Positions 5,275-13,564 of a stretch of 20,361 nucleotides of DNA are shown here, one piece after another. A program made the translations under genes and the position numbers. The DNA lies in assembly GCA_947505055.1 (NCBI GenBank), contig CANNLO010000054.1, positions 1 to 20,361 on the forward strand, written 5' to 3'. A model generated the notes under the pieces. The model was not told the origin of the DNA. It did no database searches and saw only the letters and a list, made by a program, of their open reading frames with translations. This DNA is from Methylococcaceae bacterium (GTDB lineage: Bacteria > Pseudomonadota > Gammaproteobacteria > Methylococcales > Methylomonadaceae). The stretch's first letter is position 1; every line of letters starts with the position of its first letter.

Positions 5275-6501
5275 TTAATCCTGATCATGCCCATGTTTAT
5301 TTCTTAGTAAAGCCATTGTTATCGAAATGAAAAGTCCAAATGCGATGACTATGGTGTTAACTGATAATTCTGCTTCAATCATCATTGCATAAGCGCCCAG
5401 CATTAATAAAATACTAAGATTTTCATTGAAATTTTGAACAGCGATTGAATGGCCAGAGCCCATGAGTTTGTGGCCACGGTGTTGCAGCAATGCGTTCATC
5501 GGAATCAAAAAAGTACCTGCCAAAGTGCCTATCAGTATTAATATCAAAACTGAAACCCTCCAGTCAGTCACCAAAACCATGCTTAATACAACCAAGCCCA
5601 TAGCTATCCCCAAGGGCAATATTTTTACAGCATGTTCTAAGGGTACAGTCTTGGCGGCTATTACGGAACCGATTGCCAGGCCGATTGCTACAACAGCAGT
5701 TAATTGAGTTGCTTCTTCCATATTAAGATTAAGTGCTGCGGCTGCCCAGGTAAGAATAATAAAGCGCAAGCTTGTTCCTGCTCCCCAGAATAATGAAGTG
5801 ACACCGAGAGATACCTGTCCTAATGGGTCTTTCCATAAGAGTAGAAAACAACGCCAAAAATCTGCCAGCAGGAAACCTGGAGATCGATTGGTTAGCGTGT
5901 GTTCAATTGGAAGCTTTGGGATATAACAGTTAAGAATGCTTGCTATAAAATATAGAATCAAAATGACAAAAATAGCAAATTCTGGAGCCGTATCGATGCC
6001 TCCGTTGAATTGAAGTGATCTAATATGAAGAGCAACGAAATCATCAACGCTACTACCAATTAATAATCCTCCAAATATGGCGCCCAGAATGATTGCTCCG
6101 ACAGTCAATCCCTCCATCCATCCATTAGCCCATACTAATCGGCTTGGAGGTAGGTATTCTGTGAGTATGCCATATTTAGCCGGCGAATACATGGCGGCTC
6201 CAATACCGACGAAGCCATAAGCCAACAAGGGATGTAAGCCAAATAACATCGCAGTACAGCCAATTATCTTGATGCTATTACTTATTAACATAACTTTTCC
6301 TTTAGGTAATGCATCAGAGAAAGCCCCTACAAATGGTGCTAAAACGATAAAAGAAAATACAAAGAATTGCTGTAAAACAGGAATTTGCCAGGAAGGCGCG
6401 CTTAGACTTTTAAGTAATGCTATTGCAGCAAATAAAAGCGCGTTATCGCCGATAGATGAAAAGAACTGCGCTGCAAGAATAATGTTGAAACCGCGATTCA
6501 T
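5275..6501 (-). CDS. lplT: Lysophospholipid transporter LplT-like (MFS)
   Basis: This is a major facilitator family flippase expected to move lysophospholipids inward for re-acylation. At 408 aa it aligns with E. coli LplT (397 aa) throughout. Shared landmarks are the start (AAQFFSSIGDNALLFAAIAL), the GAAMYSPAKYGIL block, SLFWGAGTSLRF, PMNALLQHRGHK and IAVQNFNEN. Between about residues 145 and 180 it carries roughly 20 extra residues relative to E. coli, predicted to lie in an external loop. In E. coli lplT is followed by aas, the acyltransferase partner; here it is last on its strand and no aas is seen. The ATG is preceded by CAGGG. A TATACT sequence about 85 nt upstream may give it its own promoter after sufT. 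Confidence 0.88.
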   Translation of the reverse strand: MNRGFNIILAAQFFSSIGDNALLFAAIALLKSLSAPSWQIPVLQQFFVFSFIVLAPFVGAFSDALPKGKVMLISNSIKIIGCTAMLFGLHPLLAYGFVGIGAAMYSPAKYGILTEYLPPSRLVWANGWMEGLTVGAIILGAIFGGLLIGSSVDDFVALHIRSLQFNGGIDTAPEFAIFVILILYFIASILNCYIPKLPIEHTLTNRSPGFLLADFWRCFLLLWKDPLGQVSLGVTSLFWGAGTSLRFIILTWAAAALNLNMEEATQLTAVVAIGLAIGSVIAAKTVPLEHAVKILPLGIAMGLVVLSMVLVTDWRVSVLILILIGTLAGTFLIPMNALLQHRGHKLMGSGHSIAVQNFNENLSILLMLGAYAMMIEAELSVNTIVIAFGLFISITMALLRNKHGHDQD

Positions 6502-6639
6502 AGGAGTTTTGCCCTGTGCGACGCTGTAAAAGAAGCAGCATCATTGCACCATAAATTATTGTAATGGGGTGATTATCAGAATTGAGTATAGTAGTAAAAG
6601 TCTTAAAAAATGCGATGAATGTAATATTCGGTAATCAAC

Positions 6640-7188
6640 TTAATATAAACCCAATTGCAACTGGGCAACTTCAGACATCATTTCCCTAGCCCAAGGTGGG
6701 TCAAGTACTACTTCGACATTAACCCGATCAACACCTGGGAGCGCGCGAATGCATTTTTCTACATCGCCTTGAATCACCGGTCCCATACCACAGCCTGGCG
6801 CAGTGAGGGTCATGATGACATGGACATCATTAAGTTTTTCATCAACCTGAGTGACTTTGCATTGATAAACAAGACCGAGGTCTACTATATTGACCGGGAT
6901 TTCAGGGTCATAAACTGTTTTCATCACTTCCCAACAGTTTTTTTCCACCGCAGCGGCATCAGTTTCTAAAACCAGTGTCTGCAATTGATGAGATTCTTTA
7001 CCAAGGGCATCGGCATCAGCTCCGGCAATGCGCACCATGTGACCATGATCGGTAACCACAGTATAGTTATCTCCCAAAGCCTGATGAATGGTGACGATTT
7101 GACCTTGACTTAAGGTTCCGGTATTACCGTCGGGGATGGTAACAATGTTGACATCACGGGTTAAAACAACGTCTTCTCTTTCAGCCAT
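6640..7188 (-). CDS. sufT: SufT-like iron-sulfur cluster assembly protein (DUF59/MIP18 domain)
   Basis: This is a small cytoplasmic protein of the SufT group, thought to help mature Fe-S proteins. From the ATG used here it is 182 aa. An N-terminal region (1-75) with a small beta-rich look (VTIPDGNTGTLSQGQIV) precedes the MIP18/DUF59 domain (about 83-170), with DPEIPVNIVDLGLVY (94-108) and TAPGCGMGP containing Cys133. An upstream in-frame TTG would add 24 residues overlapping yciK and is unlikely. The ATG lies 10 nt after the yciK stop with no clear ribosome-binding site, so translation is probably coupled. It is the last gene of the ubiG-mupP-yciK-sufT set. No suf or isc operon is in view. 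Confidence 0.85.
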   Translation of the reverse strand: MAEREDVVLTRDVNIVTIPDGNTGTLSQGQIVTIHQALGDNYTVVTDHGHMVRIAGADADALGKESHQLQTLVLETDAAAVEKNCWEVMKTVYDPEIPVNIVDLGLVYQCKVTQVDEKLNDVHVIMTLTAPGCGMGPVIQGDVEKCIRALPGVDRVNVEVVLDPPWAREMMSEVAQLQLGLY

Positions 7189-7198
7189 AGTAATTGTG

Positions 7199-7927
7199 TT
7201 ATAAATAAAAAGTTCGGGCGTCGATAGTCTGGCCGGTAACGCCAAGGCTTTCTGGGCCAAATAAATACTGATAAATAGGAGCTAATGAATTCATTGTCGG
7301 TAGTTTGCTTTTATCTTCCGCAGGATAGGCTCTTTTTCTAAACGGGGAATCAACCGGCCCAGGTATAAGCGTATTGATACGGATTTTACCGAAAGCTTCG
7401 TGTTCTTCTGCCAGTATATTTGCGTAGCTTTCCATAGCTACTTTGGATACGCCATAAGCACCTGAATAAGCTGGTGACTTTCTGGCTGAGGAATCAGAAG
7501 TAAAGACAATGGTTGCTTGCTTGCTCTTTTGTAAAACAGGCATGAGCACTCGGCATAGTAGGAAGGGCGCATTCAAATTTACGTTTAAGGTATGCCCCCA
7601 GTCTTTTGTTTTATATTCACTCATTGGCGTGAAGCTGCTAAATTCTACCGCAGAATGTAAAATGCCTTGTAGTGAGTCATATTTTTCATCAATTTTATCC
7701 GCTAATTCCTGGTAATCGTTTTCATTGGCGCCGGCCAGATCAAATGGATACATAATTGGTTCTGGCCCGTTAACGGCCAAAATTGAATCATAAGCTGCTT
7801 CCAGTTTGGGAATGTTTTTATCCAGTAAAATAATATGCGCACCCTGTTTGGCTAAGGCCAATGCAGCAGTACTTCCCAGGCCGCCTGCGGCACCGGTAAT
7901 TAGGATAACTTGGTTTTTTAGTGGCAT
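7199..7927 (-). CDS. yciK: Short-chain dehydrogenase/reductase, YciK family
   Basis: This is a classical SDR-fold oxidoreductase of the YciK type; its substrate is not established. From the ATG (242 aa) the nucleotide-binding motif TGAAGGLG is at 11-18, and the active site has Tyr158-x-x-x-Lys162 with an upstream Ser (144 or 146). The usual NAG of the NNAG motif is altered (ILHSAVEF, 89-96), a known variable place in YciK (E. coli has VLHNAG). A TTG at 7945 is in frame, but the ATG with a modest GGA upstream is more credible. The ATG overlaps the mupP stop region by 10 nt. The mupP-yciK pairing is the same as in Pseudomonas. Confidence 0.87.
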   Translation of the reverse strand: MPLKNQVILITGAAGGLGSTAALALAKQGAHIILLDKNIPKLEAAYDSILAVNGPEPIMYPFDLAGANENDYQELADKIDEKYDSLQGILHSAVEFSSFTPMSEYKTKDWGHTLNVNLNAPFLLCRVLMPVLQKSKQATIVFTSDSSARKSPAYSGAYGVSKVAMESYANILAEEHEAFGKIRINTLIPGPVDSPFRKRAYPAEDKSKLPTMNSLAPIYQYLFGPESLGVTGQTIDARTFYL

Positions 7928-8595
7928 GACAGTGAAGTTATCCAAGTTGAAATGTGTTTGGGTGATTCAATTAAGGCATCCGCGCCCCAGGTTTCTGGGG
8001 CATCGCCTGGATTAATGTAACCGTAAAGTGCCACTCCTGTTTTCATTTGTACGGTTTTTCCTGCGGTAATGTCGTGTTTTGCATCGCCGATATAGATGCA
8101 TTCCAGTGGATTAACTGCTGCCTGCTTACACGCCGCCAACATTGGTTCCGGATGTGGCTTGGCATTGGTAGTGGTATCACCACTGACGATGCAAGCCGCG
8201 CGATCAGTCAGCTTTAAGGCCTTCATTAGCGGGTTAGTAAAACGTTCTCGTTTATTGGTAATCACACCCCATTTTAGACCTTGCATTTCAATTGCCGCCA
8301 AGGTCTCTGTCATTCCATTGAAAAAGACCGAGTGCTCGGCAATATTGTTTTGGTAATGAGTCAGCATGGTCTCCAGGATATTTGCCTTTAATAGCTCATC
8401 GCTGGAAGTTAGACTTTGTTTAATCATCGCCGCAGCACCAAAGGAAATGAACGGTTTGACGCTTTCAGGGGAAACCGTGTCAAAACCGTGAATCTGTAGG
8501 GCACGGTTTAAGCATGAAATCAGGTCTGGTGCGGTGTCTACCAAGGTACCGTCCAGGTCGAATAATACGCAAGATAATTTAAAGTCAGCGCTCAT
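7918..8595 (-). CDS. mupP: HAD phosphatase, probably MurNAc-6-phosphate phosphatase MupP (Gph-like)
   Basis: This is a HAD-superfamily phosphatase of 225 aa. Motif I is DLDGT (Asp13 nucleophile, Asp15), motif II Thr113 (VITNK), motif III Lys146 (AKPHPEP), motif IV Asp171 and Asp175 (GDAKHD); all are intact. A general annotation would be phosphoglycolate phosphatase (Gph). Its place between ubiG and yciK is where Pseudomonas has mupP, the MurNAc-6-P phosphatase of the AmgK/MurU cell-wall recycling route. The C-terminal GYINPGDAPETWGAD also recalls MupP. The gene starts 3 nt after the ubiG stop. The specific substrate is inferred from synteny and resemblance; a Gph role remains possible. Confidence 0.75.
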   Translation of the reverse strand: MSADFKLSCVLFDLDGTLVDTAPDLISCLNRALQIHGFDTVSPESVKPFISFGAAAMIKQSLTSSDELLKANILETMLTHYQNNIAEHSVFFNGMTETLAAIEMQGLKWGVITNKRERFTNPLMKALKLTDRAACIVSGDTTTNAKPHPEPMLAACKQAAVNPLECIYIGDAKHDITAGKTVQMKTGVALYGYINPGDAPETWGADALIESPKHISTWITSLSCH

Positions 8596-8598
8596 ATT

Positions 8599-9306
8599 TT
8601 ACAAGGGGCGCTTAAAAGCGGCGATGTAATTGATGTCTATGTCTTTACCTAAGCTAAAACGTTTGCTGAACGGATTGTACTCAATACCTACCATGCCCTG
8701 CAATTCAAGACCTGCGGTGCGGGTCGACTGACAAAGTTCCGAGGGTTTGATAAAGGTCTTAAAATCATGTGTGCCCTTGGGTAACATGTGCAATACATAT
8801 TCCGCAGCAAGAATAGCCAGCAAATAAGCCTTGGGTTTGCGGTTGAGTGTTGAAAAAAACACCATCCCCCCTGGCTTTACCATAGTGGCGCAAGCAGAGA
8901 TTATAGATCCTGGATCAGGCACATGCTCAAGCATTTCCATGCAGGTTACATGATCAAAGCTTGAGGGTTGCTGAGCAGCCATATCTTCTGCGCTTATTTT
9001 TTGGTAATGGGCATTTGCGCCAGATTCGAGACCATGCAGATCGGCAATATCAATCAAGTCTTCACTTAAATCTATACCTAAGGCCTCTGCGCCTTGCTTT
9101 GCCAGGCCTTCGGTTAAAATACCCCCGCCGCAGCCGACATCAACGATGCGCGAGCCGGAAATTTCGATATAGCGCTTGATAAATTCGAGGCGAAGCGGGT
9201 TAATGTCGTGCAAAGTTTTAAATTCGCCTTGAAGATCCCACCACCGTTCTGCCATTGAGCCAAATTTATGAATCTCGTGCGGATGTACATTGTTTGATGC
9301 TGTCAT
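8599..9306 (-). CDS. ubiG: Ubiquinone biosynthesis O-methyltransferase UbiG
   Basis: This SAM-dependent methyltransferase carries out both O-methylations of ubiquinone synthesis. The 235 residues match E. coli UbiG (240). The N-terminal EIHKFGSMAERWWD (11-24) and the SAM motif VDVGCGGGI (55-63) are typical, followed by the acidic GIDLS (77-81) and MEMLEHVPDP. A membrane-contact helix region is seen around LAILAAEYVLHMLPKGTHD. ATG is preceded by AGGG. The 145-nt leader has CCGACA and TATATT 16 nt apart as a possible promoter. It heads the ubiG-mupP-yciK-sufT operon and is separated from fba by a strong terminator. Confidence 0.95.
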   Translation of the reverse strand: MTASNNVHPHEIHKFGSMAERWWDLQGEFKTLHDINPLRLEFIKRYIEISGSRIVDVGCGGGILTEGLAKQGAEALGIDLSEDLIDIADLHGLESGANAHYQKISAEDMAAQQPSSFDHVTCMEMLEHVPDPGSIISACATMVKPGGMVFFSTLNRKPKAYLLAILAAEYVLHMLPKGTHDFKTFIKPSELCQSTRTAGLELQGMVGIEYNPFSKRFSLGKDIDINYIAAFKRPL

Positions 9307-9451
9307 TGTGCCAACCCTAATTTAATATATTTATATAGTTTACCCTGTCGGTGGGTTATTAGTCATGTGTTGTTATAGGACAAGGTGTTTTTTATGGGCA
9401 TAATTGATAATCTGATGTTTAAAAAAACTCGATACGCATAGTCTGCCGGAC

Positions 9452-9485
9452 AAAAAAAAGGCCGATGCATTGCATCGGCCTTTTT
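9452..9485 (-). terminator. Strong Rho-independent terminator of fba
   Basis: GGCCGATGCA (9460-9469) and TGCATCGGCC (9471-9480) are perfect inverted repeats around one base. This gives a GC-rich stem of at least 8 bp with a small loop. On the minus strand it is followed by eight T residues; on the plus strand by five. It begins 15 nt after the fba stop. Confidence 0.9.
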
Positions 9486-9500
9486 ATTCAGTCTAAAAAT

Positions 9501-10580
9501 TTACAGTGTATTAACCGCATTCAATTCCTGAAACGCTTGCTCCAAACGAGTCGCCATGCCAACTTCACCGGCACGTTGCCAGACGCGTGGATCGTAGTAT
9601 TTTTTGTTAGGCTTGTCGTCGCCATCAGGATTACCAATTTGGCCTTGCAGATAACCTTCATTTTGTTTGTAGTAGTTCATGATACCTTCCCACGTTGCCC
9701 ATTGGGTATCGGTATCGATGTTCATTTTGATTACACCGTAGCTGATTGATTCTTTGATTTCAGCAGCTGAAGAACCTGAACCGCCATGGAAAACAAAATT
9801 TAAAGTGTTGGTTGGAACGTTAAATTTTTCAGAAACGTGTTTTTGTGAGTTAGCCAAAATAGTTGGTGTTAATTTAACGTTGCCAGGCTTATAAACACCA
9901 TGAACATTTCCAAAAGACGCAGCGATAGTAAAGCGCGGGCTGATTTTGCTCAATTCTTCATAAGCATAAGCCACATCTTCAGGTTGAGTGTAAAGCATGG
10001 AATGATCCATGTCGCTATTGTCAACACCATCTTCTTCTCCACCGGTGCAGCCTAATTCGATTTCCAGAGTCATGCCCATTTTGGACATGCGTGCTAAATA
10101 TTGACCACAGATTTCAATGTTTTCTGCCAAGCTTTCTTCAGACAAATCCAGCATGTGTGAACTGAATAAAGGTTTGCCGGTTGCAGCGAAATGTTTTTCG
10201 CCCGCATCTAACAAGCCATCTATCCATGGGAGTAGTTTTTTAGCTGCATGGTCAGTGTGCAAAATAACCGGTACGCCATAAGCTTCAGCCATAGCATGAA
10301 CATGTTGCGCACCAGAAATAGCGCCCAGAATTGCTGCTTGTTGGCCTTCTGCTTTAAGTCCTTTACCGGCAACAAAGGCTGCGCCGCCATTTGAAAATTG
10401 AATGACTACAGCAGATTTAACTTTTGCGGCGGCTTCTAAAGCTGAATTAATAGAATCAGTATTAATGACGTTTACTGCAGGCAAAGCGAAGCTATTTTCT
10501 TTGCAAATGGCAAATATTTTTTGAACGTCATCACCTGTTATAACACCGGGCTTAACTACATCTAAAATTTTCTGTGACAT
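9501..10580 (-). CDS. fbaA: Class II fructose-bisphosphate aldolase
   Basis: This zinc aldolase interconverts fructose 1,6-bisphosphate with DHAP and glyceraldehyde 3-phosphate. At 359 aa it matches E. coli FbaA in length and sequence. Catalytic Asp110 and zinc ligands His111 (LHTDHAAKK), His227 (GNVHGVYK) and His265 (FHGGSGS) are all present, as is the phosphate-binding NIDTDTQ (287-293). ATG is preceded by AGGA at good spacing. It is monocistronic, with its own promoter region and a strong terminator, which suits a well-expressed central-metabolism gene. It is of the FbaA (class IIA) type rather than the Fba/CbbA or GatY types. In a methylotroph it would also serve the ribulose monophosphate cycle, but that depends on the unproven host assignment. 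Confidence 0.97.
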   Translation of the reverse strand: MSQKILDVVKPGVITGDDVQKIFAICKENSFALPAVNVINTDSINSALEAAAKVKSAVVIQFSNGGAAFVAGKGLKAEGQQAAILGAISGAQHVHAMAEAYGVPVILHTDHAAKKLLPWIDGLLDAGEKHFAATGKPLFSSHMLDLSEESLAENIEICGQYLARMSKMGMTLEIELGCTGGEEDGVDNSDMDHSMLYTQPEDVAYAYEELSKISPRFTIAASFGNVHGVYKPGNVKLTPTILANSQKHVSEKFNVPTNTLNFVFHGGSGSSAAEIKESISYGVIKMNIDTDTQWATWEGIMNYYKQNEGYLQGQIGNPDGDDKPNKKYYDPRVWQRAGEVGMATRLEQAFQELNAVNTL

Positions 10581-10675
10581 GAAGGATTCCTGTTTCGAGC
10601 TGTTGAGTTGAGGGTGATCAAGCTGAGAGTCATTGTGGTTATAAATAAACCAAAATTCTAGGCTTTCAATCGACT

Positions 10676-10681
10676 ATTATA
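10676..10681 (-). promoter_or_regulatory. Probable -10 element of fba
   Basis: TATAAT on the minus strand lies 95 nt upstream of the fba ATG, predicting a leader of about 90 nt. No good -35 is seen at 16-18 nt (AGCCTA or TAGCCT), which suggests help from an activator or a misplaced call. Confidence 0.45.
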
Positions 10682-10707
10682 AAGTGTGTTCAAGCAATAG
10701 GCTACTG

Positions 10708-10725
10708 ACTTGACCCTTTTCAAGT
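10708..10725. promoter_or_regulatory. Operator-like dyad upstream of the fba promoter
   Basis: ACTTGA (10708-10713) and TCAAGT (10720-10725) are perfect inverted 6-mers around a 6-nt spacer. The centre lies about 48 nt upstream of the predicted fba start, where a class I/II activator could sit. The weak -35 fits this reading. Function is inferred. Confidence 0.3.
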
Positions 10726-10807
10726 TCAAATTGGAGCTATCGACCTGTAGTGCCAGTTGTCAGAAATTTATGGGCATTAAATATCAAATGCTTTCAAGTT
10801 AAATATC

Positions 10808-10823
10808 GGACTATTACTAGTCC
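10808..10823 (-). terminator. Short hairpin spanning the lipA stop codon
   Basis: GGACTA and TAGTCC pair around a 4-nt loop that contains part of the lipA TAG stop. No T-run follows (GATATTTAA), so it would be a weak terminator or a 3'-end stabilising stem for the long operon. No better terminator was found before fba. Confidence 0.3.
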
Positions 10824-11779
10824 TGCATAACACCTTTAGCCTGAAGATCGGCATGGTAGGATGATCTGACCATCGGGCCGCTGGCGACTTGCTTAAATCC
10901 CAGCGCTTTTGCAACTCTACCGTATTCATCAAATTGTTCAGGAGTGATATAGCTCTCAACCGGCAAATGAGCTTTGCTGGGTTGGAGATATTGTCCCAGT
11001 GTCAGCATTGAACATCCGTGGGCAATTAAATCTTTCATAACCTGATGAACTTCGTGTTCGAGCTCTCCTACACCAAGCATTAAACCGGATTTTGTTGGTA
11101 CTTGCGGTTGAGTCTGGTGAAATTGTTGCAGTAGATTTAATGAACCTTGATAGTCGGAGCCTGGACGTACTTTTTTGTAAAGTCGGGGTACAGTTTCCAA
11201 GTTATGATTGAACACGTCGCAAGGTTGTTCGGCAAGAATGGCAACGGCTTTTTCAATGCGCCCCCGAAAGTCAGGAACCAGGATTTCTATTTTGGTGCTT
11301 GGCGTTAGCAGACGAATTTTTTTGATGCAATTACTGAAATGTTCGGCGCCACCATCTCTTAAATCATCTCTATCTACTGAGGTGATGACCACATATTTTA
11401 ATGCCATAGCTTGTATTGCATCGGCCAGATGTTGGGGTTCATCAATATCGAGTGCGAGTGGTTTGCCATGTGCTACATCGCAAAAAGGGCAGCGACGGGT
11501 GCATAAGTCACCCATGATCATAAAGGTTGCGGTGCCGTGCTGAAAACATTCGGCAAGATTGGGGCAGGCGGCTTCTTCACAAACGGTATGCAATTTGTGT
11601 TCACGTAACAGTTGTTTAATGCGAATAATTTCGTCGCTAGCCGATATTTTTATGCGTATCCACTCAGGTTTGCGCAAGGTAGATTCTGCAGGCTCGACTT
11701 TGATTGGAATTTTAGCCAGCTTCTCGGTGCTGCGTTGGTGAGATTCGGGCGTAGAGCGAGAGGGAGCTTGATAAGTCAT
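10817..11779 (-). CDS. lipA: Lipoyl synthase
   Basis: This radical-SAM enzyme inserts two sulfur atoms into octanoyl groups on lipoyl domains. The 320 residues match E. coli LipA (321). The auxiliary cluster cysteines are Cys67, Cys72 and Cys78 ([12 protein letters not shown]), and the radical-SAM cluster cysteines are Cys93, Cys97 and Cys100 (CTRRCPFC). The C-terminal RSSYHA motif with Ser306, a ligand of the auxiliary cluster, is present. The ATG overlaps the lipB stop by 4 nt (ATGA), so translation is coupled. This is the last gene of the long minus-strand run. Confidence 0.97.
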   Translation of the reverse strand: MTYQAPSRSTPESHQRSTEKLAKIPIKVEPAESTLRKPEWIRIKISASDEIIRIKQLLREHKLHTVCEEAACPNLAECFQHGTATFMIMGDLCTRRCPFCDVAHGKPLALDIDEPQHLADAIQAMALKYVVITSVDRDDLRDGGAEHFSNCIKKIRLLTPSTKIEILVPDFRGRIEKAVAILAEQPCDVFNHNLETVPRLYKKVRPGSDYQGSLNLLQQFHQTQPQVPTKSGLMLGVGELEHEVHQVMKDLIAHGCSMLTLGQYLQPSKAHLPVESYITPEQFDEYGRVAKALGFKQVASGPMVRSSYHADLQAKGVMQD

Positions 11780-12381
11780 TTTTGTAATGCCGTAATAATT
11801 GCGTTAGTAACAGAGATAGCCAGTTCTGTCGTGCTGATGTTTACGCCCAGATCGGCGAGTTGGGTTACTTCAAGACCTTTATAACCGCAGGTATTGATAT
11901 GGTCGAAAGGCCGTAAATCCATGTGATTGTTGATGCTTAAACCATGATAACAGCAATTATTTTTAATGCGCAGGCCAATTGAGCCAATTTTTTTGTCTTT
12001 GACATAAACACCGGGTGCCTCGGCTTTGGCGATTGCGCTAATGCCATATTCTGCTAAGGCAAAGATCATCGCTTGTTCAAGGAGGGTGACCAGGGAACGG
12101 ATGTTTAAATTAAGTCGTTTGATATCCAGCAAAGTATAAATAACTAGCTGGCCGGGGCCATGATAAGTCACTTGACCACCACGGTCAGAGTTAATGACCG
12201 GAGTTTCGCCTATAGCCAGCAAATGTTCGCGTTTGCCGTTTAGGCCCAGTGTATAAACAGGAGGATGTTCGGTGATCCAGAGTTCGTCTGCTGTGTCTGC
12301 ATCGCGATTTTGGGTAAAGTACAGCATGTCACGCCAAGTGAATTCATAATCTTGCAATCCAAGATTTTGTAGCACTACCAT
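11776..12381 (-). CDS. lipB: Octanoyltransferase LipB
   Basis: LipB transfers octanoyl from acyl carrier protein to lipoyl domains, giving LipA its substrate. The length is 201 aa (E. coli 213). The catalytic pair is Lys131 ([10 protein letters not shown]) and Cys165 ([10 protein letters not shown]); the family motif [13 protein letters not shown] is at about 68-80. The Shine-Dalgarno is very poor. A TATAAT sequence ends 7 nt before the ATG, so a nearly leaderless transcript is conceivable, although its -35 is poor. The gap to ybeD is 68 nt, the largest within this part of the run apart from the one before mltB. Confidence 0.96.
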   Translation of the reverse strand: MVVLQNLGLQDYEFTWRDMLYFTQNRDADTADELWITEHPPVYTLGLNGKREHLLAIGETPVINSDRGGQVTYHGPGQLVIYTLLDIKRLNLNIRSLVTLLEQAMIFALAEYGISAIAKAEAPGVYVKDKKIGSIGLRIKNNCCYHGLSINNHMDLRPFDHINTCGYKGLEVTQLADLGVNISTTELAISVTNAIITALQK

Positions 12382-12449
12382 TCAAATGATTATATTTTTT
12401 GTGGGCTGTGAGGCAGCAGTTGCTGGATACACTTTTAAAAAATCCGCCT

Positions 12450-12725
12450 TTACAAAGCCATTAACACATGTGGGTGGTCAGATAAATCCTGATAAATGGC
12501 ATCCAGCTGTCGCTTGCTGGAGGCTTCAATCATAACGGTTACGGCGATGTAATTACCATCTTTGCTAGGGCGCCTGGTAACAGCGGTTTCGTGAACATCA
12601 ACTACATGGCGGCTAACAATTTCTATAACCAATAGGTCGAGTTCGAGATTGGTTTTTCCCATGGCCTTGATTGGAAACTGGCAAGGGAATTCTAATAAGG
12701 TGTCTTCGATTAGATTTTCACTCAT
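12450..12725 (-). CDS. ybeD: YbeD/DUF493 family protein
   Basis: This is a small cytoplasmic protein of the YbeD (DUF493) family, 91 aa from the ATG used here (E. coli 87). The sequence LLEFPCQFPIKAMGKTNLEL and the downstream GNYIAVTVMIEA match the family; the fold is an ACT-like alpha/beta sandwich. The role is not established, but the gene sits before lipB across many gammaproteobacteria, so a link to lipoate metabolism or regulation is usually suggested. The ATG overlaps the dat stop as ATGA. An in-frame start further upstream would add 16 residues inside dat and is unlikely. Confidence 0.9.
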   Translation of the reverse strand: MSENLIEDTLLEFPCQFPIKAMGKTNLELDLLVIEIVSRHVVDVHETAVTRRPSKDGNYIAVTVMIEASSKRQLDAIYQDLSDHPHVLMAL

Positions 12726-13564
12726 GGTTTGGATTTCTTGTAAGTTTGAAATAGGTGGTTTATAGTTTTCCATACCGGTCCTGGTTTACCGTTTGCAATG
12801 GTTTCATTGTCTAATTGCACGACGGGTACGATTTCTCGAGTAGAACTGGTTAGCCATATTTCGCTGGCTGTTTTTAGTGCGTCTAGTGAAATTATGTCTT
12901 CGCTGCAGGCAATGTTGTTAATTCGCGCAAGTTCCAAGATTACGTCGCGGGTCACTCCCGGTAAAATTTCGTGACCTTTGGGAGGTGTGATCAAGATGCC
13001 GTCGATGACTGCAAATATATTACTAGCTGCACCTTCGGTAACATAGCCATCTTTAACTAAAATAGCTTCTGCACAACCTTGGTCAACTGCCTGCTGTCTA
13101 AGCAAAATATTGGCTAGAAGAGTAATAGCTTTGACATTGCATAAACCCCAGCGACTGTCATCAATACTGATGGCCTTTGCGCCACTTTCCAAATCGGTAA
13201 AACCAACAATGTTAGAGCTCATTGCAAATACAGTTGGAATGACGTTTGCTGGAAAGGTATGGTCTCTTTTAGCCGCAACCCCCCGGGTAATCTGTATATA
13301 AATAGACTGATCCAAATTGGCATCGAGCAAAGGCGTTAAAATCTCGCGCCATTTTTCTGAATCATGTGGGTTTTCTAAACGAATTGATGCCAGGCTGTTT
13401 TCCAGTCGCGCCATGTGTTGTTCAAAATGAAACAAATGACCAGAGTAGGACGGAATAACTTCATAAATGCCGTCACCAAACAAAAAGCCCCGATCCATAA
13501 CCGATATTTTTGCATCGCTTAACGGCAGGTAAACGCCATTCAAATAGACGGTATTATTGTCCAT
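12722..13564 (-). CDS. dat: D-amino-acid (D-alanine) aminotransferase, PLP fold type IV
   Basis: This is a class IV PLP aminotransferase that interconverts D-alanine and D-glutamate with their keto acids. From the ATG (280 aa) the PLP lysine is Lys145 (VKAITLLANIL) and the cofactor-contacting glutamate is Glu177 (VTEGAASNIF). Both positions equal the Bacillus D-amino-acid transaminase numbering. The R-x-H carboxylate trap is present as Arg100-Asp-His102 (KRDHTFP), which favours D-amino-acid specificity over branched-chain aminotransferase or PabC lyase. GDGIYEV near the N-terminus also fits. A TTG start would add four residues. The ATG overlaps dacA by 11 nt. Its place behind a D-Ala-releasing carboxypeptidase suggests a role in D-amino-acid economy for peptidoglycan. 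Confidence 0.88.
   Translation of the reverse strand: MDNNTVYLNGVYLPLSDAKISVMDRGFLFGDGIYEVIPSYSGHLFHFEQHMARLENSLASIRLENPHDSEKWREILTPLLDANLDQSIYIQITRGVAAKRDHTFPANVIPTVFAMSSNIVGFTDLESGAKAISIDDSRWGLCNVKAITLLANILLRQQAVDQGCAEAILVKDGYVTEGAASNIFAVIDGILITPPKGHEILPGVTRDVILELARINNIACSEDIISLDALKTASEIWLTSSTREIVPVVQLDNETIANGKPGPVWKTINHLFQTYKKSKP

Noticed and set aside
10777..10807. Direct repeat TTAAATATC, two copies 22 bp apart, after lipA.
   Set aside because: A 9-bp AT-rich repeat in AT-rich intergenic DNA is expected by chance, and no second structure supports it.
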